From contig NW_027195260.1 of the NCBI RefSeq assembly GCF_038502225.1, positions 183,183-247,182 of the forward strand: a stretch of 64,000 nucleotides of DNA, read 5' to 3'. The notes below the pieces were generated by a model, which was not told the DNA's origin, did not search any database, and worked only from the letters and a program-made list of their open reading frames with translations. Below are positions 20,569 through 34,267 of this stretch, piece after piece. How positions within the stretch are numbered: position 1 is the first letter of the stretch; each line of letters begins with the position of its first letter. This DNA comes from Cherax quadricarinatus. Taxonomy: Eukaryota > Arthropoda > Malacostraca > Decapoda > Parastacidae. Position numbers and translations under genes: made by a program.

Positions 20569-22305
20569 AACACATGATGCAACCCATACCATTACACTAA
20601 CACCCAGGATGCCACCCACACCAGTCTACTAACACCCAGGATGCCACCCAGACCAGTACACTAACACACAGGATGTGACCCACACCATTCTACTAACACC
20701 AACACCAAAGATGCCACCTACACCAGTCTACTAACACCTAGGATATTACCCACAGCAGTCCACTCACACACAGAATATGACCTACACCAGTCTGCTAACA
20801 CCCAGGATGCCACCCACACCAGTCCACTAATTCCCAGGATGCCCCCTACATCACCCCACTAACACCTAGTATGCCACCCACACTAGTCCATTAAAAACCA
20901 GGATGTGAGCCACACCAGTCCACTTACATCCAGGATACCACCCACACTAGTACATTAACCCCCAGGATACCACACATACCAGTTCACTAACACCCAGGAT
21001 GCCTCCCACACCGGTCCACTACCACTAAGGATTCCACCCACACCAGTCCACTAACTCCCATATTGTGACCCTTCACCAGCACACAAACAACCATGATATG
21101 ACCCTTCACCAGCGCACAAACCAGGATGTGACCCATGCCTGTCCACTAACCCCCAGTATGATACCCACACCAGTCCACTAACATCCAGGATATAACCCAT
21201 ACCAGTTCACTAATACCCAAGATGCCACCCGCACTAGTCTTCTAACACCTACGATGTGAGTCACACCAGTCCAATAACACCCAGGATGCCACCCACACCA
21301 GTCTACTTATTCCAAGCATGCCACCGACACGTCAACTCCCAAGTATCTGAAAACATTCACTTCTTCCATACTCCCCTTCCCCAATTTGATATCCAATTTT
21401 TCTTTATCTAAATCATTTGATACCCTCATCACCTTACTCTTTTCTATGTTCACTTTCAACTTTCTACCTTTACACTCAACTTCACGTGTCCAGGCCCCTC
21501 TTTCTTTCTAATTTGAATTTTTATTCAAACAAGAAATAGAAGATTATCTGTTATGTAGACTACTGCATTATTGTAATAATTGTATAAATAATGTCAACCC
21601 ATTCATGACTGTGTATTAGAATGGTTAGTTGGACACTTATTGGATGGTGACGTCATTTGTTTACTCTTGAAAATCGACAAAAATTGAACATTTTTGCTAC
21701 TTTGAGCTCAATTTCAAGGTCCTTTTCATTGTGAAATCAATGAAAATCATCCCTATTTCCGTAGTATATCTTTCTTTCTATCAAATAAGACCAAGAAAAC
21801 GATTTCGACGTAAACTGAAGGAATATTGCCCATAAGAAATAATGTGAATCCAGTTAATCTGTTTCAGACACCCAAAAGTATTAACAAAATATACATTTTA
21901 TAGAGAATATCTATAGTTTTACATACAGAAAACAGTGAGAAATAAATATAAAGGACTATTGAATTAGATAAATGAACATTTAACATCACTTTAATTTTTA
22001 TAGACTACTCTTGTTGGCGTATGGAAGACGGTGAGGAGAGGAGAGGGCAGATAAGTTATCTCTACCACCATCACTACCACCCTCCAGCCAGACTGACTCA
22101 GAATGCTCGAGATGCTTTGTGTGAGTGTGGGCGGACATGTTCGGTACGGCGTACGACTGTCAACTCAATGAAAACCGAGATGATAAATGAAAACTAGGAC
22201 AAAATTTTGACAAAAAAAGTCATATAAAACCAAGTTCGATGAAAACCAGGGCAGACAAAAACCGAGGTTCCGCTGTATATATTCTTTTATGATAGTCAAT
22301 ATATA

Positions 22306-22508
22306 CAGTGGACCCCTGCATAACGATCACCTCCCAATGCGACCAATTATGTCAGTGTATTTATGTAAGTGCATTTGTACGTGTATGTTTGGGGGTCTGA
22401 AATGGACTAATCTACTTCTCAATATTCCTTATGGGAACAAATTCGGTCAGTACTGGCATCTGAATATACTTCTGGAATGAAAAAATATCGTTAACCGGGG
22501 GTCCACTG
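22306..22508. mobile_element. 203-bp Tigger-type MITE in U4
   Basis: Begins CAGTGGACCCCTGCATAACG and ends CGTTAACCGGGGGTCCACTG, flanked by TA at 22304-22305 and 22509-22510. The ends match the Tigger at 55963-58298 over about 20-25 bp, but the interior is unrelated, so it could be cross-mobilised by that transposase. The same insertion is present in U5-U8 and absent from U2 and U3. Confidence 0.9.
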
Positions 22509-22622
22509 TATATAGAATATGAGCAGCTCTCAGCTATCTTGTATGACTTAGTATGAAGTAACAACAACAGTCTTACAAGACACCCAGAACTCACCACGTG
22601 GAGGTGGCTGCATAACAGAGTT

Positions 22623-22696
<74 letters not shown>

Positions 22697-22764
22697 TTTT
22701 TTTTTTTTTTTTTTACCCCTTTCCCCTTTTTTCACAGTTTGAGTCCCCTCTTGAACCTTGTAGC

Positions 22765-23148
22765 TCAATGTTTTTTCTTATTTTTCAGGTTGGCATTTTT
22801 TGTTTTTTTGTTTTTCTCATTATTTACAGTGGAATTATCTTTATTTTGATTCTTTTTGGTCTTATTTTTCTTGGTTTTTTTAGGTTGTTCAACAAGAACA
22901 TCATTGGTAGTCAAGTTAGTGGGGACTTGGTTTGGCTTGTAATCTGGCTTAAATTCAAGCCATTTAGGGTCAGGGATCTCCTGGTAGATGATCTGTCTTT
23001 CTGGTTCTTGTTTAGTGGTGGATTGAGAAACATTATTTATCTTTGGAAATCTGAGCCTCTGTGGTGGACGCCGAAGTCGTGGGAATCTCCCGGCGGCCAC
23101 AACACATCCGCTCTCCTCCTCTCTCAAACCGTTCTCTTCAAATTTCAT
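22765..23148 (-). CDS. Macrosatellite antisense ORF, U4 copy
   Basis: 127 codons, second-subfamily version. Compared with U1-U3 the changes include FPKINNVSQS for FPKKNNLCQS, NQVPTNLTTNDVLVEQP for NQAPTNLTTKDVPVEEP, and KKNQNKD for KKKQNKD. In the central third I count about eight replacement changes and one silent change, which fits drift rather than constraint. Start, stop and length are nevertheless preserved. Product unknown. Confidence 0.35.
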   Translation of the reverse strand: MKFEENGLREEESGCVVAAGRFPRLRRPPQRLRFPKINNVSQSTTKQEPERQIIYQEIPDPKWLEFKPDYKPNQVPTNLTTNDVLVEQPKKTKKNKTKKNQNKDNSTVNNEKNKKTKNANLKNKKKH

Positions 23149-25183
23149 TTTTGCTTTATACTATAGTGATTTTGTTAAAGTTCACTACATAAGACAACCA
23201 GTGAACATATCATAAATTGTATTTCATCACTGACCTCATCACTATATCAACAAAATAAAAAAATAGTTACCCTCGAATTATGAGCAGTAAGGGTAGTTTT
23301 TTTTTTTTTTACCCTTTTTCCCTTTTTTCACATTCTTTGAGTCCACCATTCCTTGAGACTACAATTCCTTGAGACCACTGTTCCTTGAGACCATCTTTCC
23401 GTGAGACTAGTATTCCTTGAGTACACTGTTCCCTAAGACAACCATTCCACTAAAACCCAGGATGCAACCCATACCATTACACTAACACCCAGGATGCCAC
23501 CCACACCAGTCTACTAACACCCAGGATGCCACCCAGACCAGTACACTAACACACAGGATGTGACCCACACCATTCTACTAACACCAACACCAAAGATGCC
23601 ACCTACACCAGTCTACTAACACCTAGGATATTACCCACAGCAGTCCACTCACACACAGAATATGACCTACACCAGTCTGCTAACACCCAGGATGCCACCC
23701 ACACCAGTCCACTAATTCCCAGGATGCCCCCTACATCACCCCACTAACACCTAGTATGCCACCCACACTAGTCCATTAAAAACCAGGATGTGAGCCACAC
23801 CAGTCCACTTACATCCAGGATACCACCCACACTAGTACATTAACCCTCAGGATACCACACATACCAGTTCACTAACACCCAGGATGCCTCCCACACCGGT
23901 CCACTACCACTAAGGATTCCACCCACACCAGTCCACTAACTCCCATATTGTGACCCTTCACCAGACCATGATATGACCCTTCACCAGCGCACAAACAACC
24001 AGGATGTGACCCATGCCTGTCCACTAACCCCCAGTATGACACCCACACCAGTCCACTAACATCCAGGATATAACCCATACCAGTTCACTAATACCCAAGA
24101 TGCCACCCGCACTAGTCTTCTAACACCTACGATGTGAGTCACACCAGTCCAATAACACCCAGGATGCCACCCACACCAGTCTACTTATTCCAAGCATGCC
24201 ACCGACACGTCAACTCCCAAGTATCTGAAAACATTCACTTCTTCCATACTCCCCTTCCCCAATTTGATATCCAATTTTTCTTTATCTAAATCATTTGATA
24301 CCCTCATCACCTTACTCTTTTCTATGTTCACTTTCAACTTTCTACCTTTACACTCAACTTCACGTGTCCAGGCCCCTCTTTCTTTCTAATTTGAATTTTT
24401 ATTCAAACAAGAAATAGAAGATTATCTGTTATGTAGACTACTGCATTATTGTAATAATTGTATAAATAATGTCAACCCATTCATGACTGTGTATTAGAAT
24501 GGTTAGTTGGACACTTATTGGATGGTGACGTCATTTGTTTACTCTTGAAAATCGACAAAAATTGAACATTTTTGCTACTTTGAGCTCAATTTCAAGGTCC
24601 TTTTCATTGTGAAATCAATGAAAATCATCCCTATTTCCGTAGTATATCTTTCTTTCTATCAAATAAGACCAAGAAAACGATTTCGACGTAAACTGAAGGA
24701 ATATTGCCCATAAGAAATAATGTGAATCCAGTTAATCTGTTTCAGACACCCAAAAGTATTAACAAAATATACATTTTATAGAGAATATCTATAGTTTTAC
24801 ATACAGAAAACAGTGAGAAATAAATATAAAGGACTATTGAATTAGATAAATGAACATTTAACATCACTTTAATTTTTATAGACTACTCTTGTTGGCGTAT
24901 GGAAGACGGTGAGGAGAGGAGAGGGCAGATAAGTTATCTCTACCACCATCACTACCACCCTCCAGCCAGACTGACTCAGAATGCTCGAGATGCTTTGTGT
25001 GAGTGTGGGCGGACATGTTCGGTACGGCGTACGACTGTCAACTCAATGAAAACCGAGATGATAAATGAAAACTAGGACAAAATTTTGACAAAAAAAGTCA
25101 TATAAAACCAAGTTCGATGAAAACCAGGGCAGACAAAAACCGAGGTTCCGCTGTATATATTCTTTTATGATAGTCAATATATA

Positions 25184-25386
25184 CAGTGGACCCCTGCATA
25201 ACGATCACCTCCCAATGCGACCAATTATGTCAGTGTATTTATGTAAGTGCATTTGTACGTGTATGTTTGGGGGTCTGAAATGGACTAATCTACTTCTCAA
25301 TATTCCTTATGGGAACAAATTCGGTCAGTACTGGCATCTGAATATACTTCTGGAATGAAAAAATATCGTTAACCGGGGGTCCACTG
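25184..25386. mobile_element. 203-bp Tigger-type MITE in U5
   Basis: Sequence and TA flanks (25182-25183, 25387-25388) are the same as in U4. It was inherited by unit duplication rather than inserted independently. Confidence 0.9.
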
Positions 25387-25500
25387 TATATAGAATATGA
25401 GCAGCTCTCAGCTATCTTGTATGACTTAGTATGAAGTAACAACAACAGTCTTACAAGACACCCAGAACTCACCACGTGGAGGTGGCTGCATAACAGAGTT

Positions 25501-25578
<78 letters not shown>

Positions 25579-25624
25579 CTTTCCCCTTTTTTCACAGTTT
25601 GAGTCCCCTCTTGAACCTTGTAGC

Positions 25625-26008
25625 TCAATGTTTTTTCTTATTTTTCAGGTTGGCATTTTTTGTTTTTTTGTTTTTCTCATTATTTACAGTGGAATTATCT
25701 TTATTTTGATTCTTTTTGGTCTTATTTTTCTTGGTTTTTTTAGGTTGTTCAACAAGAACATCATTGGTAGTCAAGTTAGTGGGGACTTGGTTTGGCTTGT
25801 AATCTGGCTTAAATTCAAGCCATTTAGGGTCAGGGATCTCCTGGTAGATGATCTGTCTTTCTGGTTCTTGTTTAGTGGTGGATTGAGAAACATTATTTAT
25901 CTTTGGAAATCTGAGCCTCTGTGGTGGACGCCGAAGTCGTGGGAATCTCCCGGCGGCCACAACACATCCGCTCTCCTCCTCTCTCAAACCGTTCTCTTCA
26001 AATTTCAT
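25625..26008 (-). CDS. Macrosatellite antisense ORF, U5 copy
   Basis: 127 codons, identical in translation to the U4 copy (EQPKKTKKNKTKKN version). Unknown product. It overlaps a plus-strand open frame of 132 codons that is a hydrophobic mirror of the Lys/Asn-rich tail and is not believed. Confidence 0.3.
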   Translation of the reverse strand: MKFEENGLREEESGCVVAAGRFPRLRRPPQRLRFPKINNVSQSTTKQEPERQIIYQEIPDPKWLEFKPDYKPNQVPTNLTTNDVLVEQPKKTKKNKTKKNQNKDNSTVNNEKNKKTKNANLKNKKKH

Positions 26009-28044
26009 TTTTGCTTTATACTATAGTGATTTTGTTAAAGTTCACTACATAAGACAACCAGTGAACATATCATAAATTGTATTTCATCACTGACCTCATC
26101 ACTATATCAACAAAATAAAAAAATAGTTACCCTCGAATTATGAGCAGTAAGGGTAGTTTTTTTTTTTTTTTACCCTTTTTCCCTTTTTTCACATTCTTTG
26201 AGTCCACCATTCCTTGAGACTACAATTCCTTGAGACCACTGTTCCTTGAGACCATCGTTCCGTGAGACTAGTATTCCTTGAGTACACTGTTCCCTAAGAC
26301 AACCATTCCACTAAAACCCAGGATGCAACCCATACCATTACACTAACACCCAGGATGCCACCCACACCAGTCTACTAACACCCAGGATGCCACCCAGACC
26401 AGTACACTAACACACAGGATGTGACCCACACCATTCTACTAACACCAACACCAAAGATGCCACCTACACCAGTCTACTAACACCTAGGATATTACCCACA
26501 GCAGTCCACTCACACACAGAATATGACCTACACCAGTCTGCTAACACCCAGGATGCCACCCACACCAGTCCACTAATTCCCAGGATGCCCCCTACATCAC
26601 CCCACTAACACCTAGTATGCCACCCACACTAGTCCATTAAAAACCAGGATGTGAGCCACACCAGTCCACTTACATCCAGGATACCACCCACACTAGTACA
26701 TTAACCCCCAGGATACCACACATACCAGTTCACTAACACCCAGGATGCCTCCCACACCGGTCCACTACCACTAAGGATTCCACCCACACCAGTCCACTAA
26801 CACCCATATTGTGACCCTTCACCAGACCATGATATGACCCTTCACCAGCGCACAAACAACCAGGATGTGACCCATGCCTGTCCACTAACCCCCAGTATGA
26901 CACCCACACCAGTCCACTAACATCCAGGATATAACCCATACCAGTTCACTAATACCCAAGATGCCACCCGCACTAGTCTTCTAACACCTACGATGTGAGT
27001 CACACCAGTCCAATAACACCCAGGATGCCACCCACACCAGTCTACTTATTCCAAGCATGCCACCGACACGTCAACTCCCAAGTATCTGAAAACATTCACT
27101 TCTTCCATACTCCCCTTCCCCAATTTGATATCCAATTTTTCTTTATCTAAATCATTTGATACCCTCATCACCTTACTCTTTTCTATGTTCACTTTCAACT
27201 TTCTACCTTTACACTCAACTTCACGTGTCCAGGCCCCTCTTTCTTTCTAATTTGAATTTTTATTCAAACAAGAAATAGAAGATTATCTGTTATGTAGACT
27301 ACTGCATTATTGTAATAATTGTATAAATAATGTCAACCCATTCATGACTGTGTATTAGAATGGTTAGTTGGACACTTATTGGATGGTGACGTCATTTGTT
27401 TACTCTTGAAAATCGACAAAAATTGAACATTTTTGCTACTTTGAGCTCAATTTCAAGGTCCTTTTCATTGTGAAATCAATGAAAATCATCCCTATTTCCG
27501 TAGTATATCTTTCTTTCTATCAAATAAGACCAAGAAAACGATTTCGACGTAAACTGAAGGAATATTGCCCATAAGAAATAATGTGAATCCAGTTAATCTG
27601 TTTCAGACACCCAAAAGTATTAACAAAATATACATTTTATAGAGAATATCTATAGTTTTACATACAGAAAACAGTGAGAAATAAATATAAAGGACTATTG
27701 AATTAGATAAATGAACATTTAACATCACTTTAATTTTTATAGACTACTCTTGTTGGCGTATGGAAGACGGTGAGGAGAGGAGAGGGCAGATAAGTTATCT
27801 CTACCACCATCACTACCACCCTCCAGCCAGACTGACTCAGAATGCTCGAGATGCTTTGTGTGAGTGTGGGCAGACATGTTCGGTACGGCGTACGACTGTC
27901 AACTCAATGAAAACCGAGATGATAAATGAAAACTAGGACAAAATTTTGACAAAAAAAGTCATATAAAACCAAGTTCGATGAATACCAGGGCAGACAAAAA
28001 CCGAGGTTCCGCTGTATATATTCTTTTATGATAGTCAATATATA

Positions 28045-28247
28045 CAGTGGACCCCTGCATAACGATCACCTCCCAATGCGACCAATTATGTCAGTGTATT
28101 TATGTAAGTGCATTTGTACGTGTATGTTTGGGGGTCTGAAATGGACTAATCTACTTCTCAATATTCCTTATGGGAACAAATTCGGTCAGTACTGGCATCT
28201 GAATATACTTCTGGAATGAAAAAATATCGTTAACCGGGGGTCCACTG
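28045..28247. mobile_element. 203-bp Tigger-type MITE in U6
   Basis: Same insertion as in U4 and U5, with TA flanks and CAGTGGACCCC / GGGGTCCACTG ends intact. Confidence 0.9.
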
Positions 28248-28357
28248 TATATAGAATATGAGCAGCTCTCAGCTATCTTGTATGACTTAGTATGAAGTAA
28301 CAACAACAGTCTTACAAGACACCCAGAACTCACCACGTGGAGGTGGCTGCATAACAG

Positions 28358-28400
<43 letters not shown>

Positions 28401-28496
28401 CCTTTTTTTTTTTTTTTTTTTTTTTTTTTGTTTTTTTTTTTTTTTTACCCCTTTCCCCTTTTTTCACAGTTTGAGTCCCCTCTTGAACCTTGTAGC

Positions 28497-28880
28497 TCAA
28501 TGTTTTTTCTTATTTTTCAGGTTGGCATTTTTTGTTTTTTTGTTTTTCTCATTATTTACAGTGGAATTATCTTTATTTTGATTCTTTTTGGTCTTATTTT
28601 TCTTGTTTTTTTTAGGTTGTTCAACAAGAACATCATTGGTAGTCAAGTTAGTGGGGACTTGGTTTGGCTTGTAATCTGGCTTAAATTCAAGCCATTTAGG
28701 GTCAGGGATCTCCTGGTAGATGATCTGTCTTTCTGGTTCTTGTTTAGTGGTGGATTGAGAAACATTATTTATCTTTGGAAATCTGAGCCTCTGTGGTGGA
28801 CGCCGAAGTCGTGGGAATCTCCCGGCGGCCACAACACATCCGCTCTCCTCCTCTCTCAAACCGTTCTCTTCAAATTTCAT
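28497..28880 (-). CDS. Macrosatellite antisense ORF, U6 copy
   Basis: 127 codons. It differs from U4, U5 and U7 by Asn instead of Thr in the EQPKKNKKN segment, a variant shared with U8. Otherwise the same unrecognised basic protein. Confidence 0.3.
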   Translation of the reverse strand: MKFEENGLREEESGCVVAAGRFPRLRRPPQRLRFPKINNVSQSTTKQEPERQIIYQEIPDPKWLEFKPDYKPNQVPTNLTTNDVLVEQPKKNKKNKTKKNQNKDNSTVNNEKNKKTKNANLKNKKKH

Positions 28881-30925
28881 TTTTGCTTTATACTATAGTG
28901 ATTTTGTTAAAGTTCACTACATAAGACAACCAGTGAACATATCATAAATTGTATTTCATCACTGACCTCATCACTATATCAACAAAATAAAAAAATAGTT
29001 ACCCTCGAATTATGAGCAGTAAGGGTAGTTTTTTTTTTTTTTACCCTTTTTCCCTTTTTTCACATTCTTTGAGTCCACCATTCCTTGAGACTACAATTCC
29101 TTGAGACCACTGTTCCTTGAGACCATCTTTCCGTGAGACTAGTATTCCTTGAGTACACTGTTCCCTAAGACAACCATTCCACTAAAACCCAGGATGCAAC
29201 CCATACCATTACACTAACACCCAGGATGCCACCCACACCAGTCTACTAACACCCAGGATGCCACCCAGACCAGTACACTAACACACAGGATGTGACCCAC
29301 ACCATTCTACTAACACCAACACCAAAGATGCCACCTACACCAGTCTACTAACACCTAGGATATTACCCACAGCAGTCCACTCACACACAGAATATGACCT
29401 ACACCAGTCTGCTAACACCCAGGATGCCACCCACACCAGTCCACTAATTCCCAGGATGCCCCCTACATCACCCCACTAACACCTAGTATGCCACCCACAC
29501 TAGTCCATTAAAAACCAGGATGTGAGCCACACCAGTCCACTTACATCCAGGATACCACCCACACTAGTACATTAACCCCCAGGATACCACACATACCAGT
29601 TCACTAACACCCAGGATGCCTCCCACACCGGTCCACTACCACTAAGGATTCCACCCACACCAGTCCACTAACTCCCATATTGTGACCCTTCACCAGCACA
29701 CAAACAACCATGATATGACCCTTCACCAGCGCACAAACAACCAGGATGTGACCCATGCCTGTCCACTAACCCCCAGTATGACACCCACACCAGTCCACTA
29801 ACATCCAGGATATAACCCATACCAGTTCACTAATACCCAAGATGCCACCCGCACTAGTCTTCTAACACCTACGATGTGAGTCACACCAGTCCAATAACAC
29901 CCAGGATGCCACCCACACCAGTCTACTTATTCCAAGCATGCCACCGACACGTCAACTCCCAAGTATCTGAAAACATTCACTTCTTCCATACTCCCCTTCC
30001 CCAATTTGATATCCAATTTTTCTTTATCTAAATCATTTGATACCCTCATCACCTTACTCTTTTCTATGTTCACTTTCAACTTTCTACCTTTACACTCAAC
30101 TTCACGTGTCCAGGCCCCTCTTTCTTTCTAATTTGAATTTTTATTCAAACAAGAAATAGAAGATTATCTGTTATGTAGACTACTGCATTATTGTAATAAT
30201 TGTATAAATAATGTCAACCCATTCATGACTGTGTATTAGAATGGTTAGTTGGACACTTATTGGATGGTGACGTCATTTGTTTACTCTTGAAAATCGACAA
30301 AAATTGAACATTTTTGCTACTTTGAGCTCAATTTCAAGGTCCTTTTCATTGTGAAATCAATGAAAATCATCCCTATTTCCGTAGTATATCTTTCATTCTA
30401 TCAAATAAGACCAAGAAAACGATTTCGACGAAAACTGAAGGAATATTGCCCATAAGAAATAATGTGAATCCAGTTAATCTGTTTCAGACACCCAAAAGTA
30501 TTAACAAAATATACATTTTATAGAGAATATCTATAGTTTTACATACAGAAAACAATGAGAAATAAATATAAAGGACTATTGAATTAGATAAATGAACATT
30601 TAACATCACTTTAATTTTTATAGACTACTCTTGTTGGCGTATGGAAGACGGTGAGGAGAGGAGAGGGCAGATAAGTTATCTCTACCACCATCACTACCAC
30701 CCTCCAGCCAGACTGACTCAGAATGCTCGAGATGCTTTGTGTGAGTGTGGGCAGACATGTTCGGTACGGCGTACGACTGTCAACTCAATGAAAACCGAGA
30801 TGATAAATGAAAACTAGGACAAAATTTTGACAAAAAAAGTCATATAAAACCAAGTTCGATGAATACCAGGGCAGACAAAAACCGAGGTTCCGCTGTATAT
30901 ATTCTTTTATGATAGTCAATATATA

Positions 30926-31128
30926 CAGTGGACCCCTGCATAACGATCACCTCCCAATGCGACCAATTATGTCAGTGTATTTATGTAAGTGCATTTGTAC
31001 GTGTATGTTTGGGGGTCTGAAATGGACTAATCTACTTCTCAATATTCCTTATGGGAACAAATTCGGTCAGTACTGGCATCTGAATATACTTCTGGAATGA
31101 AAAAATATCGTTAACCGGGGGTCCACTG
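30926..31128. mobile_element. 203-bp Tigger-type MITE in U7
   Basis: Same site and sequence as in U4-U6, with TA flanks intact. Confidence 0.9.
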
Positions 31129-31242
31129 TATATAGAATATGAGCAGCTCTCAGCTATCTTGTATGACTTAGTATGAAGTAACAACAACAGTCTTACAAGA
31201 CACCCAGAACTCACCACGTGGAGGTGGCTGCATAACAGAGTT

Positions 31243-31275
<33 letters not shown>

Positions 31276-31382
31276 TTTTTTTTTTTGTTTTTTTTTTTTT
31301 TTTTTTTTGTTTTTTTGTTTTTTTTTTTTTTTACCCCTTTCCCCTTTTTTCACAGTTTGAGTCCCCTCTTGAACCTTGTAGC

Positions 31383-31766
31383 TCAATGTTTTTTCTTATT
31401 TTTCAGGTTGGCATTTTTTGTTTTTTTGTTTTTCTCATTATTTACAGTGGAATTATCTTTATTTTGATTCTTTTTGGTCTTATTTTTCTTGGTTTTTTTA
31501 GGTTGTTCAACAAGAACATCATTGGTAGTCAAGTTAGTGGGGACTTGGTTTGGCTTGTAATCTGGCTTAAATTCAAGCCATTTAGGGTCAGGGATCTCCT
31601 GGTAGATGATCTGTCTTTCTGGTTCTTGTTTAGTGGTGGATTGAGAAACATTATTTATCTTTGGAAATCTGAGCCTCTGTGGTGGACGCCGAAGTCGTGG
31701 GAATCTCCCGGCGGCCACAACACATCCGCTCTCCTCCTCTCTCAAACCGTTCTCTTCAAATTTCAT
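31383..31766 (-). CDS. Macrosatellite antisense ORF, U7 copy
   Basis: 127 codons, translation equal to the U4 and U5 copies (EQPKKTKKN). Unknown product; the poly-A tract that follows on this strand gives long poly-Lys frames only by slippage. Confidence 0.3.
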   Translation of the reverse strand: MKFEENGLREEESGCVVAAGRFPRLRRPPQRLRFPKINNVSQSTTKQEPERQIIYQEIPDPKWLEFKPDYKPNQVPTNLTTNDVLVEQPKKTKKNKTKKNQNKDNSTVNNEKNKKTKNANLKNKKKH

Positions 31767-33811
31767 TTTTGCTTTATACTATAGTGATTTTGTTAAAGTT
31801 CACTACATAAGACAACCAGTGAACATATCATAAATTGTATTTCATCACTGACCTCATCACTATATCAACAAAATAAAAAAATAGTTACCCTCGAATTATG
31901 AGCAGTAAGGGTAGTTTTTTTTTTTTTTTTTACCCTTTTTCCCTTTTTTCACATTCTTTGAGTCCACCATTCCTTGAGACTACAATTCCTTGAGACCACT
32001 GTTCCTTGAGACCATCTTTCCGTGAGACTAGTATTCCTTGAGTACACTGTTCCCTAAGACAACCATTCCACTAAAACCCAGGATGCAACCCATACCATTA
32101 CACTAACACCCAGGATGCCACCCACACCAGTCTACTAACACCCAGGATGCCACCCAGACCAGTACACTAACACACAGGATGTGACCCACACCATTCTACT
32201 AACACCAACACCAAAGATGCCACCTACACCAGTCTACTAACACCTAGGATATTACCCACAGCAGTCCACTCACACACAGAATATGACCTACACCAGTCTG
32301 CTAACACCCAGGATGCCACCCACACCAGTCCACTAATTCCCAGGATGCCCCCTACATCACCCCACTAACACCTAGTATGCCACCCACACTAGTCCATTAA
32401 AAACCAGGATGTGAGCCACACTAGTCCACTTACATCCAGGATACCACCCACACTAGTACATTAACCCCCAGGATACCACACATACCAATTCACTAACACC
32501 CAGGATGCCTCCCACACCGGTCCACTACCACTAAGGATTCCACCCACACCAGTCCACTAACTTCCATATTGTGACTCTTCACCAGCACACAAACAACCAT
32601 GATATGACCCTTCACCAGCGCACAAACCAGGATGTGACCCATGCCTGTCCACTAACCCCCAGTATGATACCCACACCAGTCCACTAACATCCAGGATATA
32701 ACCCATACCAGTTCACTAATACCCAAGATGCCACCCGCACTAGTCTTCTAACACCTACGATGTGAGTCACACCAGTCCAATAACACCCAGGATGCCACCC
32801 ACACCAGTCTACTTATTCCAAGCATGCCACCGACACGTCAACTCCCAAGTATCTGAAAACATTCACTTCTTCCATACTCCCCTTCCCCAATTTGATATCC
32901 AATTTTTCTTTATCTAAATCATTTGATACCCTCATCACCTTACTCTTTTCTATGTTCACTTTCAACTTTCTACCTTTACACTCAACTTCACGTGTCCAGG
33001 CCCCTCTTTCTTTCTAATTTGAATTTTTATTCAAACAAGAAATAGAAGATTATCTGTTATGTAGACTACTGCATTATTGTAATAATTGTATAAATAATGT
33101 CAACCCATTCATGACTGTGTATTAGAATGGTTAGTTGGACACTTATTGGATGGTGACGTCATTTGTTTACTCTTGAAAATCGACAAAAATTGAACATTTT
33201 TGCTACTTTGAGCTCAATTTCAAGGTCCTTTTCATTGTGAAATCAATGAAAATCATCCCTATTTCCGTAGTATATCTTTCATTCTATCAAATAAGACCAA
33301 GAAAACGATTTCGACGAAAACTGAAGGAATATTGCCCATAAGAGATAATGTGAATCCAGTTAATCTGTTTCAGACACCCAAAAGTATTAACAAAATATAC
33401 ATTTTATAGAGAATATCTATAGTTTTACATACAGAAAACAATGAGAAATAAATATAATGGACTATTGAATTAGATAAATGAACATTTAACATCACTTTAA
33501 TTTTTATAGACTACTCTTGTTGGCGTATGGAAGACGGTGAGGAGAGGAGAGGGCAGATAAGTTATCTCTACCACCATCACTACCACCCTCCAGCCAGACT
33601 GACTCAGAATGCTCGAGATGCTTTGTGTGAGTGTGGGCGGACATGTTCGGTACGGCGTACGACTGTCAACTCAATGAAAACCGAGATGATAAATGAAAAC
33701 TAGGACAAAATTTTGACAAAAAAAGTCATATAAAACCAAGTTCGATGAAAACCAGGGCAGACAAAAACCGAGGTTCCGCTGTATATATTCTTTTATGATA
33801 GTCAATATATA

Positions 33812-34014
33812 CAGTGGACCCCCGCATAACGATCACCTCCCAATGCGACCAATTATGTAAGTGTATTTATGTAAGTGCATTTGTACGTGTATGTTTGGGG
33901 GTCTGAAATGGACTAATCTACTTCTCAATATTCCTTATGGGAACAAATTCGGTCAGTACTGGCATCTGAATATACTTCTGGAATGAAAAAATATCGTTAA
34001 CCGGGAGTCCACTG
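33812..34014. mobile_element. 203-bp Tigger-type MITE in U8
   Basis: Same insertion as in U4-U7. It has a few private changes (CCCCCGCATAACG at the left end, CGGGAGTCC at the right), the left one matching the large Tigger more closely. Confidence 0.9.
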
Positions 34015-34128
34015 TATATAGAATATGAGCAGCTCTCAGCTATCTTGTATGACTTAGTATGAAGTAACAACAACAGTCTTACAAGACACCCAGAACTCAC
34101 CACGTGGAGGTGGCTGCATAACAGAGTT

Positions 34129-34221
<93 letters not shown>

Positions 34222-34267
34222 CTTTCCCCTTTTTTCACAGTTTGAGTCCCCTCTTGAACCTTGTAGC

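Larger units (their letters stand above)
20536..23420. repeat. Macrosatellite unit U4
   Basis: 2885 bp, first unit of the second subfamily. Minisatellite 20536-21331, TE-derived block to 22305, MITE 22306-22508, poly-T 22625-22714 with one G interruption, antisense ORF 22765-23148. It starts with the variant AAAACACATGATGCAAC, shared only with U9. It also shares AGCGCACAAACCAGGATG with U8, pointing to exchange between the ends of this sub-array. Confidence 0.95.
23421..26281. repeat. Macrosatellite unit U5
   Basis: 2861 bp. Minisatellite 23421-24210, MITE 25184-25386, poly-T 25503-25574 (72 uninterrupted T). It shares with U6 a short deletion in the minisatellite (CACCAGACCATGATATG), so U5 and U6 are sister duplicates. 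Confidence 0.95.
26282..29152. repeat. Macrosatellite unit U6
   Basis: 2871 bp. Minisatellite 26282-27070, MITE 28045-28247, poly-T 28363-28446 with CC and G interruptions. It shares GCAGACATGTTCGG and GATGAATACCAGGG variants with U7, and the CACCAGACCATG deletion with U5. Confidence 0.95.
29153..32041. repeat. Macrosatellite unit U7
   Basis: 2889 bp. Minisatellite 29153-29951, MITE 30926-31128, poly-T 31245-31332 with several single-G interruptions. Its middle part (TTTCATTCTATCAAATAAG, GACGAAAACTG) has the U1-U3 version where U4-U6 have TTTCTTTC and GACGTAAAC, suggesting gene conversion or an older branch. Confidence 0.95.

Noticed and set aside
22289..22480. 63-codon frame in the MITE of U4-U7
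   Set aside because: Its sequence is the MITE itself, its ends are terminal repeats, and it has no protein-like features.
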